Shown: piece after piece, positions 18,157 to 27,448 of the stretch
Position numbering within the stretch: position 1 is the stretch's first letter
Layout: the number at the start of each line of letters is the position of its first letter
Source of the DNA: Ostreococcus mediterraneus
Lineage: Eukaryota; Chlorophyta; Mamiellophyceae; Mamiellales; Bathycoccaceae
Reading direction: 5' to 3'
NCBI GenBank assembly: GCA_012295225.1
Contig: WMKK01000006.1
Coordinates: forward strand, 496,001-560,000
Length of the DNA: 64,000 nucleotides
The notes under the pieces: model-generated
Databases searched by the model: none
What the model saw: the letters and a program-made list of their open reading frames with translations, nothing else
What the model was told of the DNA's origin: nothing
Program-made: the position numbers and the translations under genes

Positions 18157-18185
18157 CCGACCGTTTTCTGTGGAAGGGAGGTTGG
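18157..18185 (-). repeat. Right terminal inverted repeat of mariner copy 1
   Basis: A 29-bp perfect inverted copy of 16068-16096, followed directly by the TA at 18186-18187. Confidence 0.95.
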
Positions 18186-18597
18186 TATGACTTTCCTTCG
18201 TCGACGGCGAAATATCGAAGTCGCGCGGCTAATGTATTCGCAAACGATGCGGACGACCGCCACAGTTTTCGGCGTAGAGAGATTGTCATTAGTATCGTCA
18301 CCGCGGATGATTTGGAAGCCTTTCGCATGTTGCGACAGGATGTTCCCTTCAGAAACTTCGCCGACTTTAAGCCCCTTCATGGACCATGAAAGACGCCTCG
18401 AGCGCGCTGAATCCAATCGCGCGGAAGATGCATTAGTATTAGCCACGTAGGTACAATAGTTACGTCGCACCGCGGCGCGCGACGCGCGATGCGCATAGCC
18501 ATAGCTTAGCTGCACATGTATTGTCTTGTTGTTTCGATAGAGCATATCTGCCGCGACGAGTTTGAGTTGCCCTGCATTCCGCATCCCGCACCTCACG

Positions 18598-19101
18598 ATG
18601 TCAACTCCGGCTCGCGCGCTTGGATTATCCGTCGCTGGTGTCGCCGCCGCCGCCGCCGCGTACTTTGCGCCGTCGTCCATGGAGATATACCGCGCGGAAA
18701 CCGCGCTCAGGGCGTCTGAGCTGGAGCTCGAGCGCGTCAAGGCGCTCGCGGCAACTGACACGTCGAATTACTCGCGCGCCAACTCGCGGTGGAGCTCGAT
18801 CAAACAAGCACTTATGGCGAAGCGTGAAGCCTACAAGCGATCGGATCAGGCATTCACGCAGTCGCGGCAGGTGTACTTGGCGGCTAAGAGAGCGTACGAG
18901 GAGGCTGAGACGTCCCGACGCAACGCGAGCACCGAGCTTTCAAATGCTGAACGCGAGAACGAGGCCGCGACGAAGGATTTGGAAATTGCAAAGGCGAAAT
19001 TAGGAACACACGACGTGGCGATTCAGCGCGCGAAGACAGAGGTGGATAGGCTTACACGGATAGCGGAGGAGAAGATTAAATTGTTGAAACTTCCACTGTA
19101 A
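18598..19101 (+). CDS. Small membrane-anchored coiled-coil protein, unknown
   Basis: A 167-aa protein from the ATG at 18598. Residues about 5-25 (ALGLSVAGVAAAAAAYFAP) form one hydrophobic segment. The rest is almost entirely helical and charged (AETALRASELELERVKALAA, KRAYEEAETSRRNASTELSN, AERENEAATKDLEIAKAKL), with a heptad-like pattern typical of a coiled coil. It is probably an N-terminally anchored protein of an organelle or ER membrane (inference). I do not recognise the family. It converges with the SET gene, with 61 bp between stops. Confidence 0.65.
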   Translation: MSTPARALGLSVAGVAAAAAAYFAPSSMEIYRAETALRASELELERVKALAATDTSNYSRANSRWSSIKQALMAKREAYKRSDQAFTQSRQVYLAAKRAYEEAETSRRNASTELSNAERENEAATKDLEIAKAKLGTHDVAIQRAKTEVDRLTRIAEEKIKLLKLPL

Positions 19102-19162
19102 TGAAATAACGGCACGCCGTGCTGTGATGCTAGTGATACTCACGTTGAGATGTGATTTATAT

Positions 19163-20662
19163 TTATGCCATACCCGCTGGCAAAGAATCAGATGATTCCT
19201 CCTCTTCGCTGTCGGCATACAGCCAGTTGATGTACTCGTACATGGCGTCGATTCCAGCTGTTAATAAGCGCTTTCTCTCGATGCGAAACAAGAGCGCGGC
19301 GCGGCCGAACGCTGTGTCGTACTTCGCGTTCGATTCTAACAATTCCTCGTCAGCTTCCAAAGTCGTCGGAAACGCATCGAGCTCGTCTTCCCAAGCCTCG
19401 GCGATTGTCTGAGCGTTTCCAACCTGTCTCTCCGCGTCTTCGGCGGAAAGCTCCCAGTCGTCGTCGACAATGTTCGCACCTGGAGGAATGATGCAAGCAG
19501 AACCAACAATAGCGATAAGACGTCTTATTTCTTCTTCTTTAGTGGCCGCCGACATAAGACCGACGTCTTCGAGGGCGTAACGCAACGCCCCGAGACGAAG
19601 TCGTGACGATGTCGTATCTGTCATTGGAATATTAATCCTATCGTTCCGATTGCCACGAAGGGCAAACCCGTAGCTCATCATCAGCTCCAAGTTATCTGCG
19701 GCTGGAACATAGCTGATTGTGATTTCCTCACCCTTGGCTGCGAGAGGTCTGTTGGTTTCCAAGCAACACGAACCTCCGCCGCCTTCAATGTTTCCACCAG
19801 TTATCACTCGCCAATATGCCCCACGTAAACCACCCCCGTCGCTCGCGCCAATTTTCTTCAATGCGGTCACTTTCGAAGCATCGACGTGGTTTGCCATGTC
19901 CACGCAAGGCGCGAGAACAGCAACCGCAGTATCGTCATTACCCCCAGGATTCGCCCCGACTTCCGCGGCGATGGCGCGGGACTTCACTATGGCAAACGCC
20001 CAACACAAATCTTCAAACGTCACGCTTCCAGGTACTAAACCAGACGCTAACCCATCAAATATTCTACGAACTTCAGCCTTCAAAAAGGCAGCTTGTCGCA
20101 CGATGGCTTCATTTTGAGTCATCGCGAGCTCATCGCTCGTCGCGAGCAAAAGACTTGGCAACTCCCTCTTCTTCGGCAACCACTTGCCGTACGCCTCCCA
20201 CACCTTTCCTCCTTCTCGGACGGCAAATAGCAACCAAAGCGCCACGCCTAGTTCTCGATCTTCGCCAGATTTCGAAAACATCATGGTTTTAATTCCCTCT
20301 GGGACAGTCGCGTTGCGACGCTCCCAAGACTCGACAATTTTCCGAGCGGTGATATCCTCGCTCACGGCGTCGCCGTCACCCACGGGTGCGACGATGCACA
20401 CATCCAGCGGCACCTCGAGCAAGAGCTCGATCTCTTTCCATCCCGCGGGGCCGGTGGTGAACAACCCTCGACCGTTGTCGCCGTACCCGAGCTCGACGCG
20501 CGAGCGGATGCTTGCGCTTTTTATAAACTCGTTGAAAGCTTCGGGTTCCGTCGTCGCGAGCGCACGACGGGGCGGACATCGCGGGCGCGATGCGCGCGAA
20601 CCCGCGCGAGACGTCCCGGATGCGGTGTGCGGTGCGGCGCGAGACGTCGATGCCGTCGCCAT
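19163..20662 (-). CDS. SET-domain lysine methyltransferase, Rubisco LSMT type
   Basis: A 499-aa protein. Residues 1-45 are Thr/Ser/Ala/Arg-rich, as in a plastid transit peptide. Residues about 50-350 form a split SET domain: NGRGLFTTGP at the start, CVDMANHVDASKV (counterpart of the conserved DMxNH), and GEEITISYVPAADNLELMMSYGFAL with the SET-type ISY-G and NxELL-YGF motifs. The C-terminal about 140 residues correspond to the Rubisco-LSMT substrate-binding domain. These enzymes methylate lysines on plastid proteins such as Rubisco large subunit and fructose-bisphosphate aldolase. The exact substrate cannot be told from sequence. Confidence 0.82.
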   Translation of the reverse strand: MATASTSRAAPHTASGTSRAGSRASRPRCPPRRALATTEPEAFNEFIKSASIRSRVELGYGDNGRGLFTTGPAGWKEIELLLEVPLDVCIVAPVGDGDAVSEDITARKIVESWERRNATVPEGIKTMMFSKSGEDRELGVALWLLFAVREGGKVWEAYGKWLPKKRELPSLLLATSDELAMTQNEAIVRQAAFLKAEVRRIFDGLASGLVPGSVTFEDLCWAFAIVKSRAIAAEVGANPGGNDDTAVAVLAPCVDMANHVDASKVTALKKIGASDGGGLRGAYWRVITGGNIEGGGGSCCLETNRPLAAKGEEITISYVPAADNLELMMSYGFALRGNRNDRINIPMTDTTSSRLRLGALRYALEDVGLMSAATKEEEIRRLIAIVGSACIIPPGANIVDDDWELSAEDAERQVGNAQTIAEAWEDELDAFPTTLEADEELLESNAKYDTAFGRAALLFRIERKRLLTAGIDAMYEYINWLYADSEEEESSDSLPAGMA

Positions 20663-20834
20663 GGCGCGTGCGGAAGTGCGGACGTCGAGCGCGTCGGAGC
20701 GCGTAGAAAGTGGATAGCGCTCAGAGCGGCGTCGCGCGCGTCAGCGAGCCCGCGAGGTGCGTGTTGAAAGTAGTAATCGATAATGTAATCATTAAATGAA
20801 AGCGCTAAACGAAATGTCTTCTAGTACAGTAAGT

Positions 20835-22217
20835 TTAACCGTCGACTTCGCCAGAAATGTTCAAGAACTTGGCCGCGGTGGTGACATCCTTGTCGCCGCG
20901 ACCGGAAAAGTTGAGCACAACCTTGGTGCCATCGGGCAAACCCGGGCAAAGCTTCCACAAGTACGCCAAAGCGTGGGAAGTTTCGAGAGCCGGGATGATA
21001 CCTTCCAAGCGAGAGACGTTCACGAAGGCATCGAGGGCTTCCTGGTCGGTGATGGCGTGGTATTCAGCGCGGCCGAAATCCTTCAAAAAGGCGTGCTCGG
21101 GGCCAATGCCTGGGTAGTCAAGACCGGCGGAAATAGAGTGCGGCTCGATGATTTGACCTTCGTTGTCTTGAATGAGGTAGGAGAAAGACCCGTGCAACAC
21201 ACCCGGCGTACCGAGGGTCAACGTCGCCGCGTGCTTTTGGCCCGGGCCGATGCCTTCGCCAGCCGCTTCGACGCCAATAATGCGGACGGATTCTTCGTTA
21301 ATAAAGTCGTGGAACAAACCCATGGCGTTGGAACCGCCACCGACGCACGCGACAAGGATGTCCGGCAAGCCGCCCCACTTTTCCATAGCTTGCGCTCTAG
21401 TTTCTTGACCAATGATGGCGTGGAAGTCGCGCACCATCATCGGGTACGGGTGCGGACCCGCGACAGAGCCCAAAATGTAGTGCGTGTCCTCGACGTTCGT
21501 CACCCAATCACGAATAGCCTCGCTCGTCGCGTCCTTCAACGTCGCCGTACCCGCACGCACCGGTCGCACGGTGGCGCCGAGCAAACGCATACGGAACACG
21601 TTGAGCTTTTGGCGTTCCATATCCGCGGCGCCCATGTAAATGATGCACTCGAGGCCGAAACGCGCACACACCGTCGCCGTCGCCACACCGTGCTGACCGG
21701 CGCCAGTTTCAGCGATAATACGCTTCTTACCCATGCGCTTCGCCAACAACGCTTGTCCAACCGCGTTGTTAATCTTGTGCGCGCCCGTGTGGTTCAGGTC
21801 TTCGCGCTTCAAGTACACGTGCGGACCCTTCCCGTTCGCATCCTTGAACTCCTCCGTCAATCGTTCCGCAAAGTACAACGGGTTTTCACGTCCAACGTAA
21901 TCCTTCAAAATATGCTTCAATTCCGCTTGGAACGCCGCATCCGTCTTGATCGCCTCGTATTCCTTCTCGAGCTCGATGAGGGCTGGGATCAACGTCTCGG
22001 GCACGTACTTCCCCCCGAACACTCCATACCGCCCGTTCACATCCGGGCGCTGCTGCTCAGAAATCTTCCCTTCCATCTTCGGCGGCGTCACCACCGCGCG
22101 CACGACCGGCGCGGTGCGCGACATCGCGCCGCGACGGCGCGAAGACGATGCCGATGACGACGACGGGGGCTTGGTGCCGTACGCCACCGAGGACGCCAGC
22201 GCGCGCGCGGCGGACAT
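20835..22217 (-). CDS. trpB: Tryptophan synthase beta subunit, plastid
   Basis: A 460-aa protein from the ATG at 22217; an upstream in-frame ATG at 22397 would run into the divergent gene and is less likely. A Ser/Ala/Arg-rich transit peptide (about 50 residues) precedes the TrpB core: [16 protein letters not shown], then [18 protein letters not shown] with the PLP-binding Lys, [25 protein letters not shown], and the phosphate loop [10 protein letters not shown]. It condenses indole and serine to tryptophan in the chloroplast. Start codons of this gene and the Dbp5-like helicase are 280 bp apart and divergent, so they share a promoter region. Confidence 0.95.
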   Translation of the reverse strand: MSAARALASSVAYGTKPPSSSSASSSRRRGAMSRTAPVVRAVVTPPKMEGKISEQQRPDVNGRYGVFGGKYVPETLIPALIELEKEYEAIKTDAAFQAELKHILKDYVGRENPLYFAERLTEEFKDANGKGPHVYLKREDLNHTGAHKINNAVGQALLAKRMGKKRIIAETGAGQHGVATATVCARFGLECIIYMGAADMERQKLNVFRMRLLGATVRPVRAGTATLKDATSEAIRDWVTNVEDTHYILGSVAGPHPYPMMVRDFHAIIGQETRAQAMEKWGGLPDILVACVGGGSNAMGLFHDFINEESVRIIGVEAAGEGIGPGQKHAATLTLGTPGVLHGSFSYLIQDNEGQIIEPHSISAGLDYPGIGPEHAFLKDFGRAEYHAITDQEALDAFVNVSRLEGIIPALETSHALAYLWKLCPGLPDGTKVVLNFSGRGDKDVTTAAKFLNISGEVDG

Positions 22218-22497
22218 GGATAACGACGACGGCGCGTGCGCGAACTGGTTGAGCGGCGCTCGACGACGACGGACGTAGAACCGGGCGGGCGGAGCGAGAC
22301 GGCGCGCTCGACCGACGGGCGTCGAGGATTGGCGCGGTGCGAGGTTGACGTCGACGGCAATCGCGATCCACGAGTCCCCCTGTGTGCGCGGAGTCATGAT
22401 TGGTCAAACTAGGGTACGGGAAGGGCGAGGCGCGCGCGCAGGAGACGTCGACGAATTCCACGCGCGGTGCGCGTCACACGCCACCGCGCCAGAGCCC

Positions 22498-23982
22498 ATG
22501 CCGACGTGGGCCGAAGACGACGGCGATGAGCTCCCGCCGCCGCCGCCGGGATTCGAGGACGTGCACCCGGGCGCACACGCCGATGCGGTGGATGCGATCG
22601 CCAAGCAGTTGACATCGGCGTCGGGCGGGACGACGATCGGGACACCGGCTGGGGTCGTGGATGCCCCGGATTTGGCGTTGAAGACTGGGGATTTGCGCGA
22701 GGAACACGCCGGGGAGGTGATGAAGACGATTGTTGATCCGAGTACGCCGTATACGAGCGCAAAGTCGTTTGAGGATTTGGGATTGAGCGCGGAGCTCTTG
22801 CGAGGATTGTACGGGGAGATGAAGTTTGAAAAGCCGTCGAAGATTCAGGCGGAAACGTTACCGCTGATTTTGATGCCTCCGCATAGGAACTTGATTGCCC
22901 AGGCGCATAATGGGAGTGGGAAGACGACGTGCTTTACGCTTGGGATGTTGAGTAGAATTGATCCAAACGTCAAGGCGCCGCAAGGGTTGATGATTTGCCC
23001 GACGCGGGAGCTCGTGGTACAGAATGTGAGCGTGATGGAACGCATGGGGAAGTACACGGGAATCACGATTGCGTCTACGGCTGATCCGAAGTGGGATAAC
23101 ACGAACAGAAGCAAGATTGTAGACCAAGCCGTCATCGGGACGCCGGGGAAGATCTTACGTTGGATGCGAGAACGGCAACTCGCGTGTAGCGACATGAAAA
23201 TCTTGGTCTTTGACGAAGCTGACCATATGATGGCTACCGACGGACACCGCGTGGATAGCACGAAGATTTTGAAGCACCTCTCCATGAATGCAAAGTCATG
23301 GCAAGTGTTGTTATTTAGCGCAACGTTCAACGAAGCCGTCAAGAGCTTCGCTACCAAGGTTGTCCCGAACGCCAACCAAATTTTCATTCCGGCTGCGCAG
23401 TTGTCTTTGGACGTCATCAAGCAACATCGCGTTGTGGTGGGCTCGGTTGAAGCCAAGGATGTGTTGCTCAAGGAGAAAATTTTCCCTTTGTGCGACAAAA
23501 TTGGCCAAACCATCATCTTTGTGCGCACGCGTGAAGGTGCCAGGCGTTTGCACGCATCTATGAACGCTGCGGGCTACAAGTGCACGGTCATTGAGGGTCA
23601 AATGGAACACTCCGATCGCGACCGGGTCGTGCAAGAGTTCCGAAACGGTTTGACCAAGATTCTCATCGCCACGGATGTGTTGTCGCGCGGTTTGGATGTA
23701 AGCACGGTGACGCTCGTCATCAACTACGATATGCCAGTTGACTTCCACAACCCGAGATCGCCAAACTACGAGACGTACTTGCACCGCATCGGTCGCAGTG
23801 GTCGCTTCGGAAACAAGGGTGCTGCGTTCAACTTGATTTTGGGTGACTCGGAGCGCGCCATCATGGACCAAATCGAATTACACTTCAACCACAAGGTCCC
23901 TGAGGTTCAATTCAACGATGATTTGACCTTTGAAAAGGTGCTCGAGGAGGCTGGACTGATGAGCAAAGAAGAGGCGCTCTAG
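22498..23982 (+). CDS. DBP5: DEAD-box RNA helicase, Dbp5/DDX19-like
   Basis: A 494-aa protein from the ATG at 22498. The N-terminus is acidic with a Pro run (ELPPPPPGFEDV). Helicase motifs in order: the F-x-KPSKIQ Q-motif typical of Dbp5, AHNGSGKT (I), PTRELVVQN (Ia), GTPGKI, VFDEADHMM (II), FSATF (III), IIFVRTREGARRL (IV), ATDVLSRGLDV (V), and YLHRIGRSGRFG (VI). Dbp5 works at the nuclear pore with Gle1 and inositol hexakisphosphate to remodel exported mRNPs. The sequence is complete. Confidence 0.9.
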   Translation: MPTWAEDDGDELPPPPPGFEDVHPGAHADAVDAIAKQLTSASGGTTIGTPAGVVDAPDLALKTGDLREEHAGEVMKTIVDPSTPYTSAKSFEDLGLSAELLRGLYGEMKFEKPSKIQAETLPLILMPPHRNLIAQAHNGSGKTTCFTLGMLSRIDPNVKAPQGLMICPTRELVVQNVSVMERMGKYTGITIASTADPKWDNTNRSKIVDQAVIGTPGKILRWMRERQLACSDMKILVFDEADHMMATDGHRVDSTKILKHLSMNAKSWQVLLFSATFNEAVKSFATKVVPNANQIFIPAAQLSLDVIKQHRVVVGSVEAKDVLLKEKIFPLCDKIGQTIIFVRTREGARRLHASMNAAGYKCTVIEGQMEHSDRDRVVQEFRNGLTKILIATDVLSRGLDVSTVTLVINYDMPVDFHNPRSPNYETYLHRIGRSGRFGNKGAAFNLILGDSERAIMDQIELHFNHKVPEVQFNDDLTFEKVLEEAGLMSKEEAL

Positions 23983-24152
23983 AGCGTCCAATGAATTAGC
24001 GAATTTCTAGGATTGTAATTGAGAAGTGTGAGGACGAGGACAAACGCGTTGCACGCGTCTACCGTCCTCGTTGACATTAACAGTTTTCGTTTAGCATTGT
24101 TTGTCTTACACAGTGCACTATATCTACGCATCTTGAGTACGGGCTAAGTCGA

Positions 24153-25280
24153 TTACGTTTGTTTGCGATGTTTTGCGTTCTCCTTCGCCGCCTTTTGTGC
24201 CTCTAGTCGCCGAGCCTGTCGACATTCGGCGACACTCTTTGCAGACGGTCCCCAAAGAAACGCGATGAACCTTGAAACCTTCCTCATCACGCCGAGGAAG
24301 AACTCAATCATCGTCAATTTTATGAGCGTTCGGAATGTCCACTGTATGCATCGCGTACGTCTGAATATGTACAGTGCGAGCACAACGCCGCCGCCTACAA
24401 TCATTCGCGATATCATTTGCACTAAAAAGTCTGCAAGTATATACGAACGATCGGGCTTACCGCCATACTTGGGATCGATCCATAACTGTTCAGCTCGTCC
24501 TAATTCCTTCAAACGCGCCGCCGCGAGCTTATCGAACGCATTCGATGCGAGCAACGATTTAAATAATTTACGTGCCGCCACCGCGTCCATCGTGTCGCCA
24601 CCCGTCACCACCGCGCAATCCTCCACCGCTTCCTCACCTTGAACCCGCGTCGCCAATCCAGCACCGTAACGCATCAATAACGCATCCCCGGCACGAACTA
24701 TTCCAAGTTCAACACCATCTGCCCCTGCCTTCTTATACATTTCGATTAACGTGTCGTCGCACCGCGTCGCGCCCGGCGGCGGAGCGCACGCGCGCGCTTC
24801 CCCCGCCAACATCACCGCCTCAGGCATGACGCTTACCTTGGCGTGCGAGCCAGCGGCAAATAAAAACTCTGCACCTAAGCTCTTCGCCGCAGCGGCGGCG
24901 GAGGCGTTTCCCATCACCGCCGATTCGCGCTCTACGACGTCCTGCGCGCACGCGCCGTCTTCGCTGTACAAACAACACCCCAGCGCCAAGAGCTCCGCGA
25001 ACGCCATGTCCGGCACGAGCGCACGCACTTGAAAATACCCCGCGAGCACGCGCGCGCCGTGACCTACCGCGTTTTCCCTCGCACTGCGCCGCATGTCCTC
25101 GAGCGCGCGCGACAGCTTGGCATCGGCAGCCACTGAATTGCGAATGGTTGTCCCACACACGCGGGCTGCGTACTCGCACGGCACCTCTCTCGGCGCCTCG
25201 GCGGCGGCGACATGCGCGAGACATAGCGCGCACAGCGCGAGCGCGAGCGCGAGCGCGGAATGCGCCACGCGCCGCCGCAT
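24153..25280 (-). CDS. Secretory-pathway membrane protein, unknown
   Basis: A 375-aa protein from the ATG at 25280 (an ATG at 25355 lies in the leader). Residues 1-27 (RRRVAHSALALALALCALCLAHVAAAEA) form a signal peptide. The lumenal part has several cysteines (PCEYAARVCG, LGCCLYSEDGACAQD, ARACAPPPGATRCDD), suggesting disulfides. Near residues 300-345 are one or two hydrophobic segments (LVQMISRMIVGGGVVLALYIF and MIEFFLGVMRKVSRFIAFLWG), followed by a basic cytosolic tail ending KENAKHRKQT, which could act as a Lys-type ER signal. I do not recognise the family; an ER membrane protein is the best guess. Confidence 0.7.
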   Translation of the reverse strand: MRRRVAHSALALALALCALCLAHVAAAEAPREVPCEYAARVCGTTIRNSVAADAKLSRALEDMRRSARENAVGHGARVLAGYFQVRALVPDMAFAELLALGCCLYSEDGACAQDVVERESAVMGNASAAAAAKSLGAEFLFAAGSHAKVSVMPEAVMLAGEARACAPPPGATRCDDTLIEMYKKAGADGVELGIVRAGDALLMRYGAGLATRVQGEEAVEDCAVVTGGDTMDAVAARKLFKSLLASNAFDKLAAARLKELGRAEQLWIDPKYGGKPDRSYILADFLVQMISRMIVGGGVVLALYIFRRTRCIQWTFRTLIKLTMIEFFLGVMRKVSRFIAFLWGPSAKSVAECRQARRLEAQKAAKENAKHRKQT

Positions 25281-25503
25281 GGTGCGTGCGGATTTGAGGA
25301 CAAAATGTGCAGAATGCAAATCTAAATGGGCGACATTCGTCGACGCGTCGTGCACGGAGCGAGACGTGTGACCGGGTACTGTTGCCGCGAAAGAGCGAAC
25401 AGTGCAGCTGTATCAACGCGCACGCGTCGTCCTTGACTTTAGCGCCGTAGTCGTGTTGCGTAGGCGACAAGCGATTTGATTTTAGTGATCGACGCAAGGG
25501 AAA

Positions 25504-26565
25504 ATGACGGACACGTGCCGCGCGTTCAAGACGAAGCTCGCATCGCTGAACATTAGCGTGCAGAGTATAGAGACGTTGTCGCACTGGTGCATATTTCACC
25601 GCAAGAATGCGCGAGCGTTGGCGTTGGTGTGGTCAGAGGAGCTCGCGCGAGCTCCGGCGAAACAAAAGTTGGCGTACTTGTACTTGGCGAGCGATATCGT
25701 ACAAAATGCGCGGAAAAAAGGCACAGACTGGGCAGATGCGATGGTTGACTTAGCGCCGATAGCGTGCCGAGACGTGGCGACGAGTGGTGATGACAAGACT
25801 GCCGAGCGTGTGCGGAAAGTTTTGCGCATCTGGGACGAGCGCAAAGTGTTTGGCTCAGCCCCGGTAACGACGTGGTTAGATGGCGCTGACGGTGCAGGTA
25901 CGACGACAGCGGGTGCAAAACCTAGCGCGCGCGCGCCAGCGGAACCTTCGGTCGCGGTCAAGAAGAACAAGCGCGACTTGACGGAGGTTCCCGCGCTGAG
26001 TGGAGAAAACGCTGCGTTGGCAAAGTTACTCGTCAAGATGGAGACTGCCGAACGCGATTTCAACGAAGCGACTGAGCGATTCGCAGCTGATGTCAAGGAG
26101 GACTTATTAGATGAGAAAGCGTTGGATGAAACGAGTGATCCGCCTGCATTATTGAGAGCGTTGCAAAGTGCGGAAAGCGCCATTGCGGCCAAGCGCAACG
26201 CAATCGAAACGACATCGGAGACGCTCGACGGGTTGGAGAAGAAATTAAGCTCTGCTCTCGAACGTGTGGACGCGCTACGGCAAAAGCAAGATCAGTCCGT
26301 CATGTCAGAATTGACGAAAATGGCAGTCAAGTGCGCGACGCTACGCATGAAAGCATCGAAGAAAGCTGCGGCATTCGTAGCCATGCAAGCCGCAAGCGGC
26401 GCATCTGCCCCGCCACCAGCGGCGGAGAGAGAAGATGACGCAAATGATGAAGACGCGTACCTTCCAGAGCCAGTCGATTTCGATGCCGAGGATGACGACC
26501 AGTACGATCCCACAGACGCGCCAGAAGAATTCGACTTCGGCGGCAAGCGTCAGCGCACCGATTAA
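25504..26565 (+). CDS. CID-domain protein, RPRD1/Rtt103-like
   Basis: A 353-aa protein. Residues 1-125 form a CTD-interacting domain: FKTKLASLNISVQSIETLSHW, ALALVWSEELARAPAKQKLAYLYLASDIVQNARKKG, and ERVRKVLRIWDERKVF at its end. CID domains bind the phosphorylated C-terminal repeat of RNA polymerase II during termination. A coiled coil (residues about 165-290, including LDGLEKKLSSALERVDAL) and an acidic tail with DAEDDDQYDPTDAPEEFDFGG follow, the same order as in RPRD1/Rtt103. The role would be transcription termination or CTD dephosphorylation (inference from family). Confidence 0.85.
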   Translation: MTDTCRAFKTKLASLNISVQSIETLSHWCIFHRKNARALALVWSEELARAPAKQKLAYLYLASDIVQNARKKGTDWADAMVDLAPIACRDVATSGDDKTAERVRKVLRIWDERKVFGSAPVTTWLDGADGAGTTTAGAKPSARAPAEPSVAVKKNKRDLTEVPALSGENAALAKLLVKMETAERDFNEATERFAADVKEDLLDEKALDETSDPPALLRALQSAESAIAAKRNAIETTSETLDGLEKKLSSALERVDALRQKQDQSVMSELTKMAVKCATLRMKASKKAAAFVAMQAASGASAPPPAAEREDDANDEDAYLPEPVDFDAEDDDQYDPTDAPEEFDFGGKRQRTD

Positions 26566-26912
26566 TCACCACAGACGAAAATCTTCACAGTAGACAACAC
26601 ATCTCAATACGCAAGCACAAAATTTACTTGAAGTTCTAACCAATTAATTACACGCGCGTAATCAACGCAGTCATCGCTGAAGACGCCGTCTTCAGAAGAC
26701 GTCCCGCTGCACAAATAAGCACACCTGTCGCAAAGACTGCCACACTCTGCAGCGTGCATCTGTCGGACGCGTCGACGCCAAGTCGTTCCACGCGCGCACG
26801 AGTTAATCACACGCGTCCCATTCGCCCCGCGTCGCCATCGTCACGTGAACTCACGGCGAGCGTTTGGCGCGGTAGTCTTTTTCAAACAACGGTCGCCAGC
26901 AACGGTCGCAAC
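26566..26912. promoter_or_regulatory. Intergenic region before the Bet1-like gene
   Basis: About 347 bp with no gene that I can support. It contains a 19-bp palindrome with 9-bp arms and a 1-bp centre at 26677-26695 (CTGAAGACG C CGTCTTCAG), and a related half site AGAAGACGTC directly after. An open frame leads into the Bet1 ATG but has no protein-like content. It probably holds the promoter and leader. Confidence 0.4.
26677..26695. repeat. 19-bp palindrome
   Basis: Perfect inverted repeat: arms CTGAAGACG and CGTCTTCAG around a single C, with a further AGAAGACGTC right after. It could bind a dimeric transcription factor or form a short hairpin; neither is shown. Confidence 0.5.
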
Positions 26913-27341
26913 ATGTCTTACGCGCGCCCAGCGGCGCCTTACGGCGCGTCGAGCAGCGGACTCACGTCCCGTCCGAACGCGCACAATGCCGAAGTCCAAG
27001 TGCAGATGCCGAGAGATTTTGACATGGAAGACGAGGTGGATGGCTTGCGAAGCAAGGTGAAGTTGCTCAAGCGCATGAGCCACGAAATCGGTGAAGAGGC
27101 GAGCATACGTGGACAATTAATCGATGCTTTGGAGATTGATTTTAGCAGCTCCGACGCGGCGATGCGGGACATAAAACAGAAATTGAACAAGGCGTACAAA
27201 CAGGCGAAAAGTGGACACTTAATGGCGTTGATGTTTTTTGCACTGAGTGCGTTTGCGGGCTTATTCATCTTTATGAAGTTTACCGCCGTCGTGCGATTCT
27301 TCGTGCCAAAAGGTCAGGGGCATTCGGTGCGGCATCATTGA
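26913..27341 (+). CDS. Bet1-like Qc SNARE
   Basis: A 142-aa protein from the ATG at 26913. The short variable N-terminus is followed by one SNARE motif (DGLRSKVKLLKRMSHEIGEEASIRGQ...) and a C-terminal membrane anchor (LMALMFFALSAFAGLFIFMKF). The size and order match Bet1, which acts in ER-Golgi transport. KRMSHEIGEE aligns with the human Bet1 KSLSIEIGHE, so by that alignment the zero-layer position, Gln in human and yeast Bet1, is Arg here (the R of SIRGQ). This comparison is from memory and by eye. A short tail follows the anchor, which is unusual for a tail-anchored protein. Confidence 0.78.
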   Translation: MSYARPAAPYGASSSGLTSRPNAHNAEVQVQMPRDFDMEDEVDGLRSKVKLLKRMSHEIGEEASIRGQLIDALEIDFSSSDAAMRDIKQKLNKAYKQAKSGHLMALMFFALSAFAGLFIFMKFTAVVRFFVPKGQGHSVRHH

Positions 27342-27448
27342 CACTTCTTAGTTTCGATATCATATCCTAGCGTTGTATAGCATGCATAGTGAGCAGTCTT
27401 CTAAACGAGCTAATAAAACAAGTCACCGTCCCGAGACTGTCTCGCGCT

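Larger units (their letters stand above)
16068..18185 (+). mobile_element. Complete mariner-like element, copy 1
   Basis: A 2118-bp element flanked by TA on both sides (16066-16067 and 18186-18187), the target duplication of Tc1/mariner transposons. It has 29-bp perfect terminal inverted repeats and one full-length transposase ORF in + orientation. It lies inside a host ORF. The second copy at 54103-56220 has the same length, the same transposase position (331 bp from the end) and the same encoded protein, so both must have moved very recently. Two ambiguous bases (N) are present, at 17597 in the transposase and at 18081 outside it. Confidence 0.95.
15751..18389 (+). pseudogene. Host gene of unknown function split by a mariner-like insertion
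   Basis: The 5' part runs from the ATG at 15751 to the TA at 16066-16067, and the 3' part resumes at the duplicated TA (18186-18187) and ends with TGA at 18387-18389. With the TA counted once, the two parts are in the same frame and give 172 aa. Codon use is GC-rich at third positions on both sides, as in neighbouring genes. The protein has an N-terminal hydrophobic patch (KYVLLSYTVYV), an acidic/aromatic middle (DFVWVREYEEWLARAHDEENRW) and a C-terminal part (REIVISIVTADDLEAFRMLRQDVPF). I do not recognise the family. As it stands, translation would read into the element and stop at 16128. This is an insertional disruption, apparently very recent. Confidence 0.65.

Noticed and set aside
16068-18185. 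The possibility that the insert is an intron or retroelement
   Set aside because: TA duplication, 29-bp inverted ends and a DD-D mariner transposase show a cut-and-paste DNA transposon; no GT-AG borders at the ends and no reverse transcriptase.
20796-22157. Long open frame of 453 codons on the + strand
   Set aside because: It is antisense to trpB, whose protein is unmistakable; the frame is Arg/His/Val-rich, a product of the third-position bias of the real gene.
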